Translations under genes and position numbers: made by a program | DNA from: Microbacterium oleivorans | GTDB taxonomy: Bacteria > Actinomycetota > Actinomycetes > Actinomycetales > Microbacteriaceae | Assembly: GCF_023715745.1 (NCBI RefSeq) | Contig: NZ_JAMBOV010000002.1 | Location: forward strand, 62,001 to 126,000 | DNA length: 64,000 nucleotides | Direction: 5' to 3' | In this document: one piece after another, positions 55,160-64,000 of the stretch | How positions within the stretch are numbered: position 1 is the stretch's first letter | Layout of the letters: every line of letters starts with the position of its first letter | The notes under the pieces: model-generated | The model's database searches: none | Seen by the model: only the letters and a program-made list of their open reading frames with translations | Told to the model about the DNA's origin: nothing

Positions 55160-55650
55160 GCTCCCTGTCCTCCACCTCCATGCTGCGCACCGCCCTCGTG
55201 TGGTCCGGAATCGTCACCGCCGTCCTGCTCGTCGCCGGGGGAGCGGTCGGACTGCTCGTGGCCGGGACGTCCGGGCTGTGGAGCGCCCTCGTCGCCGTCC
55301 TCATGGCGGCGGTGTTCCTCGCCTTCACGATCGTGTCGATCCTCATCGCCAACCGGTTCTACGGCGATCCGCTCTTCGTGCCGATCTTCTTCGGGTCGGT
55401 CATGGGTGGGTGGATCCTCAAGTTCGTGGTGTTCCTCGTCGTGCTGTTCGTCCTGCGCGATCAGCCCTGGCTGACGCCCCTGGTCTTCCTCATCTCCCTC
55501 GTCGTCAGCATCGTCGCCTCGCTCGTCGTCGACGTCGTCGTGATGCTCCGGATGCGCACCTCCGCCGTCAGCGACACGACGCTGCCCACCGCGGCCGAGG
55601 TGGAGGCCGGTGAACGCCGGCCCGGGGACTCGGCGGCGCCTCGGGACTGA
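55156..55650 (+). CDS. AtpI-like small membrane protein
   Basis: A 164-residue protein with four membrane helices (ALVWSGIVTAVLLVAGGAVG, LVAVLMAAVFLAFTIVSILI, VPIFFGSVMGGWILKFVVFL, LVFLISLVVSIVASLVVDVV) and a polar tail. Position directly before atpB and topology match the ATP synthase gene I protein, which helps assemble the c ring or carries magnesium; sequence resemblance is weak. GTG start overlaps the wecA stop. Confidence 0.7.
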   Translation: MSSLSSTSMLRTALVWSGIVTAVLLVAGGAVGLLVAGTSGLWSALVAVLMAAVFLAFTIVSILIANRFYGDPLFVPIFFGSVMGGWILKFVVFLVVLFVLRDQPWLTPLVFLISLVVSIVASLVVDVVVMLRMRTSAVSDTTLPTAAEVEAGERRPGDSAAPRD

Positions 55651-55758
55651 TAGGCTGTTCTCCGAGCCCGCCTGATCCCGACGGGAACGTCTGCGGAGTC
55701 AGCTCACCGACCATCGTCGCCCGATCCTTAGATCGACGCCCCGAAGCTGGAGCCAGCG
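55651..55758 (+). promoter_or_regulatory. atp operon promoter, leader and CTG-start ribosome site
   Basis: TAGGCT at 55651-55656 is the likely -10 of the atp operon. The leader of about 97 nt ends with GGAG at 55749-55752, exactly 6 nt before CTG 55759. Confidence 0.55.
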
Positions 55759-56848
<1,090 letters not shown>

Positions 56849-56876
56849 TCCCCGAACAGATTCCTAAGGAGACAGG

Positions 56877-57431
56877 ATGCTGAACGCTCTTGTCGCGTAC
56901 GCCGCAGAAGAGGGCGAGGCGCACAACCCGCTCATCCCCGCGTGGTACGACATCATCTGGTCGGGCGTCTGCTTCGTCGTGATCCTGTTCGTCTTCTGGC
57001 GGGTCGCCCTGCCGAAGATGCAGGCTCTGCTCGACCAGCGCGCTGCCGCCATCGAAGGCAACATCGCAAAGGCCGACGAGGCGCAGCGCAAGGCGGAAGC
57101 CGCCCTCGAGCAGTACACGGCGCAGCTCGCCGAGGCTCGCAAGGAGGCCGGTGAGATCCGTGAGGCCGCCCGCGAGGACGGCAAGAAGATCGTCACCGAG
57201 GCCAAGGACACCGCTGCCACCGAGGCCGCGCGTCTGACCGCCGCGGCGCACTCCCAGATCGAGGCCGAGCGCCAGAGCGCGCTCGTCTCGCTCCGCAGCG
57301 AGGTGGGCACACTCGCCCTCGACCTCGCCGGCGGTGTGATCGGCGAGACCCTGTCGGACGACGCCAGGGCCCAGGCCGTGGTCGACCGCTTCCTCGCCGA
57401 CCTCGAGGCATCCGAGAAGGCGGCCAAGTAA
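56877..57431 (+). CDS. atpF: ATP synthase Fo subunit b
   Basis: A 184-residue protein with one N-terminal membrane helix (WYDIIWSGVCFVVILFVFWRVALP) and a long charged coiled coil (QRKAEAALEQYTAQLAEARKEAGE), the peripheral stalk. ATG 56877 follows AAGGAG. The stop shares a base with the atpH start (TAATG). Confidence 0.96.
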   Translation: MLNALVAYAAEEGEAHNPLIPAWYDIIWSGVCFVVILFVFWRVALPKMQALLDQRAAAIEGNIAKADEAQRKAEAALEQYTAQLAEARKEAGEIREAAREDGKKIVTEAKDTAATEAARLTAAAHSQIEAERQSALVSLRSEVGTLALDLAGGVIGETLSDDARAQAVVDRFLADLEASEKAAK

Positions 57432-58219
57432 TGGGCAGCGCGACCACTCAGGCCCTCGCGGCGACGACGTCGGCCCTGCAGGCCGCGCCGGGCGTCGACC
57501 TCGACGTCGCCCGCGAGCTGTTCGCCGCGGTCCGCGTCCTGGCCGGCTCGTCGCAGCTGAGCGGCGCGCTCTCCGATGCGTCGGCGCCTGCGGAGGGGCG
57601 GCAGAAGGTCGTCGCGAGCGTGTTCGGCACGTTCGCGCCGGCCACGGTCGCCGTCCTCGACGCCGCCGTGCGCGAGCGGTGGTCTTCGGCCGCCGATCTG
57701 CTCACCGGCATCGAGGAGGCGGGCATCCGTGCCGCCGCCATCGCAGCGCCGCAGGCCGACATCGAGGCCGAGCTGTTCTCGGTGGCCCGGACGATCGCGG
57801 CCAACCCCGAGCTCGAACTCGCGCTCGGCAGCCGCCTGGGTGAGGCATCCGCCAAGGGCGCCCTCATCGAGAAGCTGCTCGCCGGTCGGGCCGCCGAGCC
57901 GACGGTCATCATCGTGGCCTCGCTCGCGCAGCTCCCGCGGGAGCGGCGCTTCCGCTCGATGCTCAGCTGGGCGCTCCGCGTCGTCGCCGACCAGCGCGGA
58001 CGGGCGGTGGCGACGGTGTTCGCGGCCGCCGAGCTCACGCCGGCGCAGACCGAGCGGCTCCAGCGGACGCTCGCTGCGCGCTACGACACCGAGGTCTCGC
58101 TCAACGTCGTCATCGACCCGGACGTCGTCGGCGGCATCCGGATCGAGATCGGCGACGACGTGATCGACGCCACCGTCTCGTCCCGACTGGGCGACCTCCG
58201 CCAGCGTCTGGCGGGCTGA
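57431..58219 (+). CDS. atpH: ATP synthase F1 subunit delta
   Basis: A 262-residue stalk protein, longer than the roughly 177 of E. coli but normal for actinobacteria. The N-terminal half is helical and the end has the delta signature [22 protein letters not shown]. One base overlap with atpF. Links the peripheral stalk to the top of F1. Confidence 0.94.
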   Translation: MGSATTQALAATTSALQAAPGVDLDVARELFAAVRVLAGSSQLSGALSDASAPAEGRQKVVASVFGTFAPATVAVLDAAVRERWSSAADLLTGIEEAGIRAAAIAAPQADIEAELFSVARTIAANPELELALGSRLGEASAKGALIEKLLAGRAAEPTVIIVASLAQLPRERRFRSMLSWALRVVADQRGRAVATVFAAAELTPAQTERLQRTLAARYDTEVSLNVVIDPDVVGGIRIEIGDDVIDATVSSRLGDLRQRLAG

Positions 58220-58293
58220 CTCTTCCCGCTCCACCGAGGAGCGGACCCGGCAGGCCAGGTGCCCGCCACAAGACCTCACTAAGAAGGAAGACC

Positions 58294-59934
58294 ATGGCAG
58301 AACTGTCCATCAGCCCCGACGTCATCCGTGACGCGCTGAAAGACTTCGTCGCCGCCTACGAGCCCACCGGGGCAGCGGCGACCGAGGTCGGCACCGTCGT
58401 CGACGCCGCGGACGGCATCGCCCACGTCGAGGGTCTGCCCGGCGTGATGGCGAACGAGCTCGTCCGCTTCGAGAACGGTGTCGAGGGCCTCGCGCAGAAC
58501 CTCGACGAGCACGAGATCGGTGTCGTCGTCCTCGGCGACTTCGCCGGCATCGAAGCCGGTCAGAAGGTCACCCGCACGGGCGAGGTCCTCTCGGTCGGTG
58601 TGGGCGAGGGCTACCTCGGCCGTGTCGTCGACCCGCTCGGCAACCCGATCGACGGTCTCGGCGAGATCGCGACCACCGGCCGCCGCGCGCTCGAGCTCCA
58701 GGCTCCCGGCGTCATGCAGCGCAAGTCGGTGCACGAGCCGATGCAGACCGGCATCAAGGCCATCGACGCGATGATCCCCGTCGGCCGCGGTCAGCGTCAG
58801 CTGATCATCGGTGACCGCCAGACCGGCAAGACGGCCATCGCGATCGACACGATCATCAACCAGCGGGCCAACTGGGAGTCGGGCGACGTCACCAAGCAGG
58901 TCCGCTGCATCTACGTCGCGATCGGCCAGAAGGGCTCGACCATCGCTTCGGTGAAGGGCGCGCTCGAGGACGCCGGTGCCATGGAGTACACGACGATCGT
59001 CGCGGCCCCGGCATCCGACCCCGCCGGCTTCAAGTACCTCGCTCCGTACACGGGCTCGGCCATCGGCCAGCACTGGATGTACGAGGGCAAGCACGTCCTC
59101 ATCATCTTCGACGACCTGTCGAAGCAGGCCGAGGCCTACCGTGCCGTGTCGCTGCTGCTGCGCCGCCCGCCGGGCCGCGAGGCGTACCCCGGCGACGTGT
59201 TCTACCTGCACTCGCGTCTGCTGGAGCGTTGCGCGAAGCTCTCCGACGACCTCGGCGCCGGCTCGATGACCGGCCTGCCGATCATCGAGACCAAGGCCAA
59301 CGACGTCTCGGCGTACATCCCGACCAACGTGATCTCGATCACGGACGGCCAGATCTTCCTGCAGTCCGACCTGTTCAACGCCAACCAGCGTCCCGCGGTC
59401 GACGTGGGCATCTCGGTCTCGCGCGTCGGCGGTGACGCTCAGGTCAAGTCGATCAAGAAGGTCTCGGGAACGCTCAAGCTCGAGCTCGCCCAGTACCGCT
59501 CGCTCGAGGCGTTCGCGATGTTCGCCTCCGACCTCGACGCCGCCTCGCGTCGTCAGCTCGCCCGCGGTGCGCGTCTGACCGAGCTGCTGAAGCAGCCGCA
59601 GTACTCGCCGTACCCGGTCGAGGAGCAGGTCGTCTCGATCTGGGCCGGCACCAACGGCAAGCTCGACACCATCGAGGTGGAGGACGTCCTCCGCTTCGAG
59701 CGCGAGCTGCTCGACCACCTGAAGCGGAACACGTCGATCCTCGACACGCTGCGCGAGACGAACGTCCTCGGTGACGACACCGTCGCGGAGCTCGAGAAGG
59801 CGGTCGACGCCTTCGTCCTCGAGTTCCAGGGCGGCAAGGGTCAGGCACTCGGCGCGCCGGGTCACGAGGCGGTCGCCGCTGCGGAGGTCGACGACGTGAA
59901 CCAGGAGAAGATCGTCAAGGGCCGCCGCGGCTGA
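58294..59934 (+). CDS. atpA: ATP synthase F1 subunit alpha
   Basis: A 546-residue non-catalytic nucleotide-binding subunit. Walker [10 protein letters not shown] at 173-181, [37 protein letters not shown], and the Arg finger in [13 protein letters not shown] 58294 follows AAGAAGGAAGA. A 74-nt gap separates it from atpH. Confidence 0.97.
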   Translation: MAELSISPDVIRDALKDFVAAYEPTGAAATEVGTVVDAADGIAHVEGLPGVMANELVRFENGVEGLAQNLDEHEIGVVVLGDFAGIEAGQKVTRTGEVLSVGVGEGYLGRVVDPLGNPIDGLGEIATTGRRALELQAPGVMQRKSVHEPMQTGIKAIDAMIPVGRGQRQLIIGDRQTGKTAIAIDTIINQRANWESGDVTKQVRCIYVAIGQKGSTIASVKGALEDAGAMEYTTIVAAPASDPAGFKYLAPYTGSAIGQHWMYEGKHVLIIFDDLSKQAEAYRAVSLLLRRPPGREAYPGDVFYLHSRLLERCAKLSDDLGAGSMTGLPIIETKANDVSAYIPTNVISITDGQIFLQSDLFNANQRPAVDVGISVSRVGGDAQVKSIKKVSGTLKLELAQYRSLEAFAMFASDLDAASRRQLARGARLTELLKQPQYSPYPVEEQVVSIWAGTNGKLDTIEVEDVLRFERELLDHLKRNTSILDTLRETNVLGDDTVAELEKAVDAFVLEFQGGKGQALGAPGHEAVAAAEVDDVNQEKIVKGRRG

Positions 59935-59957
59935 CGCCGACGGGAGACTCATAACCA

Positions 59958-62325
<2,368 letters not shown>

Positions 62326-62326
62326 C

Positions 62327-62587
62327 ATGGCGCTGACCGTCACCCTCGTCTCCGCTGAGGCGGAGGTCTGGCACGGCGAGGCGAGCCTCGTCGTGGCCAA
62401 GACGGTCGAGGGCGAGATCGGCTTCATGTCCGGTCACGAGCCCGTGCTCGCCATCCTCGCGGAGGGCGAAGTCCGGATCACGCAGTCGAACGGCGAGAAG
62501 ATCGTCGCGACGGCGGAGGACGGCTTCCTCTCGATGGAGAACGACGAGCTCACCATCGTGGCCGGGAACGCAGCTCTGCAGTCCTGA
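62327..62587 (+). CDS. atpC: ATP synthase F1 subunit epsilon, short form
   Basis: An 86-residue protein holding only the N-terminal beta-sandwich (LTVTLVSAEAEVWHGEASLVVAKT, GEIGFMSGHEPVLAIL, GFLSMENDELTIVAG). The C-terminal two-helix domain found in most bacterial epsilon subunits, which can block ATP hydrolysis, is missing. ATG 62327 comes 1 nt after the atpD stop. Last gene of the operon, followed by a strong terminator. Confidence 0.94.
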   Translation: MALTVTLVSAEAEVWHGEASLVVAKTVEGEIGFMSGHEPVLAILAEGEVRITQSNGEKIVATAEDGFLSMENDELTIVAGNAALQS

Positions 62588-62599
62588 CACCCCTTTCAC

Positions 62600-62638
62600 G
62601 CAGCGCCGCCCGGTTCGCCGGGCGGCGCTGCGCTTTTC
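62600..62638 (+). terminator. Intrinsic terminator of the atp operon
   Basis: A perfect 14-bp stem (62600-62613 with 62618-62631) capped by a TTCG tetraloop and followed by GCTTTTC. The clearest terminator in the window. Confidence 0.95.
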
Positions 62639-62652
62639 CCGGAGGTCTCTCC

Positions 62653-63417
62653 ATGCTGATCCTGCTCCCGCCGTCCGAGACGAAACGCGCCGGCGGTGAC
62701 GGACCGTCGTGGCGCCCCGACGCGCTCGCCTACCCCCAGCTGTCCTCCGCGCGCGAGCAGGTGATGGACGCGCTCGTCGCGCTCAGTGGGGACGAAGACG
62801 CCGCGGCGCGCGTGCTCAAGCTGTCGACGCGTCAGCGGGGCGAGGTCGCGCTGAACGCAGCTCTTCGGGATTCGCCCACCATGCCGGCCCTCGACCGGTA
62901 CACCGGCGTGCTCTTCGACGCACTCGACGCGGCCTCACTCGACGCTCCCGCGCGGGCGTGGGTGGGAGCGCACGTCGCGATCCACTCCGCCCCGTTCGGT
63001 CTGGTGGGGGCACTGGACCCGATCCCGGCGTATCGGCTGGGTGCCGGCATCCGTGTCCCGGGACTGCCGACGATGCGGGCCCTGTGGGCGGATGCCGTCG
63101 GTGCCGCGATCGCGGCATCGGCACCGTCGTTCGTCCTCGACCTGCGTTCGGAGGCGTACGAGGCGCTCGGCCCGGTCCCGAGCGGGATCCCGCAGGCGTA
63201 CGTGCGTGTCGTGTCGGAGGGTCCGGACGGCGCCGTCCGCGCCCTCAACCACTTCAACAAGCACGCGAAGGGTGAGCTCGTCCGGCGGCTCTCGGCGTCC
63301 CGGCCGGAGGTCGCCGGGCAGGACGCCCTCGTGCGATGGGCGCAGGACGAAGGGATCGTCCTGCGCCCATCGGCGGCCGGCGAGCTCGAGCTCGTCGCCC
63401 TGCCCGCTACGAGATGA
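62653..63417 (+). CDS. yaaA: Peroxide stress protein YaaA (UPF0246)
   Basis: A 254-residue DNA-binding-fold protein: LILLPPSETKRAGGDGP at residues 2-18, LKLSTRQRGEVALN, RYTGVLFDALD, FGLVGALDPIPAYRL, and NHFNKHAKGELVRRL near the end, all YaaA signatures. YaaA lowers free iron and DNA damage during peroxide stress in E. coli. ATG 62653 has CCGGAGG 7 nt upstream. Its end overlaps the converging DUF4870 gene by 11 bp. Confidence 0.92.
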   Translation: MLILLPPSETKRAGGDGPSWRPDALAYPQLSSAREQVMDALVALSGDEDAAARVLKLSTRQRGEVALNAALRDSPTMPALDRYTGVLFDALDAASLDAPARAWVGAHVAIHSAPFGLVGALDPIPAYRLGAGIRVPGLPTMRALWADAVGAAIAASAPSFVLDLRSEAYEALGPVPSGIPQAYVRVVSEGPDGAVRALNHFNKHAKGELVRRLSASRPEVAGQDALVRWAQDEGIVLRPSAAGELELVALPATR

Positions 63418-63943
63418 AGCGGAAGGTGACCGGGTAGCGGTAGCTGCCGCCGGCGTTCACCCGCACCGCGCCGAGGATCGAGAAGATGATGTTCGCGACC
63501 CACACGGCGAACGGGAGCAGGCCGCCGATGAAGCCGAGGAACGGGATGAAGGCCAGGATGCCGGCCACGATGTAGGCGACGATCATGGCGATCGTGAAGG
63601 TGATCTGCCAGTTCAGCGCCTCTTTGCCCTCGACATTCGTGCGGGGACCGCGGTCCTTGAACACGAGCCAGATGATGAGCGCCGGCAGGAAGCCGACGAT
63701 GCCGCCGAGGTGGGCGAACATCGCCCACTGCTTGTCCTGGTCGGGGGTGAGCGGCGCGCCCGGCTGCGGCTGCCCGTAGCCCGGCTGCGGGTAGCCCGGC
63801 TGCCCGTACGGCTGCTGCTGCGCGTACGGCTGCTGCGGCGGCGGTGCATACCCACCGGGGTTCTGTCCCGGCGGCGGGGTCGGCGCGCCTGAGGGAGGCG
63901 GGGACGCGGGGCCGTCCTGCGGCGGCGTGTTCGGGTCTGTCAT
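63407..63943 (-). CDS. DUF4870 membrane protein with proline-rich N-terminus
   Basis: A 178-residue protein. Residues 1-65 are Pro/Gln/Gly/Tyr-rich with PYGQPGYPQPGYGQP-type repeats; from about 70 the DUF4870 domain (KQWAMFAHLGGIVGFLPALI, then NVEGKEALNWQITFTIAMIV and a third hydrophobic region FIGGLLPFAVWVANIIFSIL) gives three to four membrane helices. ATG 63943 has AGAAGGGC upstream. Function unknown; such proteins are often near the cell envelope. Confidence 0.85.
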   Translation of the reverse strand: MTDPNTPPQDGPASPPPSGAPTPPPGQNPGGYAPPPQQPYAQQQPYGQPGYPQPGYGQPQPGAPLTPDQDKQWAMFAHLGGIVGFLPALIIWLVFKDRGPRTNVEGKEALNWQITFTIAMIVAYIVAGILAFIPFLGFIGGLLPFAVWVANIIFSILGAVRVNAGGSYRYPVTFRFIS

Positions 63944-64000
63944 CGGTATGCCCTTCTGTCGGCGTCGCCGCGTGGCGCGGCTTCCAGCGCGCGTGCGCTG

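Overview
This window is a 64 kb chromosomal segment of a high-G+C Gram-positive bacterium, most likely a Microbacterium or close Microbacteriaceae relative. Pointers are G/C-dominated third codon positions, many GTG starts and 4-bp ATGA/GTGA gene overlaps, a large share of apparently leaderless transcripts (TAnnnT hexamer about 6 nt before the start codon), and the actinobacterial gene string argS-lysA-hom-thrC-thrB-rho-prfA-prmC-tsaC-wecA-atp. Genes are packed on both strands. No gap exceeds 300 bases: the largest (33589-33855) holds a guanidine riboswitch. I see no insertion sequence, prophage, CRISPR array or rRNA; there is one tRNA.

Layout. 1-4767: partial old-yellow-enzyme gene, NAD(P)H-hydrate dehydratase, a GT87-like membrane glycosyltransferase, a thiamine-binding-protein/MFS pair and an SRPBCC protein. 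4764-9580: CrtI-like FAD oxidoreductase, then a sugar ABC importer (lipoprotein plus two permeases, no ATPase). 9584-12217: metX and metY for methionine synthesis. 12383-16587: SDR, MFS exporter, phosphoribosyltransferase, ung, GNAT. 16589-17939: an intracellular protealysin-like M4 protease with its emfourin inhibitor gene. 17981-22899: complete five-gene peptide/nickel-type ABC importer. 23005-25659: hydrolase, AhpD-like protein, protein phosphatase, small HExxH protein. 25656-29302: arginase-family protein, PspA, TPM-domain protein. 29458-33588: DUF3097, trmB, a CPBP-like membrane protein and small stress-type genes. 33803-34176: guanidine-III riboswitch and a Gdx-type SMR exporter. 34262-38818: tiny acidic protein, tRNA-Arg, Nudix hydrolase, DUF2510 protein, NAD(P)-binding protein, SGNH hydrolase, transglutaminase. 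38853-50649: GAF histidine kinase, argS, LmeA-like protein, lysA-hom-thrC-thrB, rho, prfA. 50653-52220: cysE/cysK on the opposite strand. 52349-62587: prmC, tsaC, wecA, an atpI-like gene, then atpBEFHAGDC closed by a textbook terminator. 62653-63943: YaaA and a DUF4870 membrane protein.

How the genes work together. Aspartate-family amino-acid synthesis (lysA, hom, thrC, thrB, metX, metY) and cysteine synthesis (cysE, cysK) are both present, so homoserine made by Hom can feed threonine or methionine. Transcription termination (rho), translation (argS, prfA, prmC, tsaC, trmB, tRNA-Arg) and energy supply (F1Fo ATP synthase) form the core block. Stress functions (PspA, TPM protein, YaaA, PPOX protein, guanidinium export) are spread between.

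Most notable: a recurring upstream element ((G/A)TCAA followed by a C-rich stretch, 26-29 nt before a -10 box) ahead of several small or stress-like genes; a probable CTG start codon for atpB; a guanidine-III riboswitch; a Rho whose usual N-terminal helical domain is replaced by about 275 low-complexity residues; a short epsilon subunit; and the word GGATGCC/GGCATCC, which appears to dictate codon choice.
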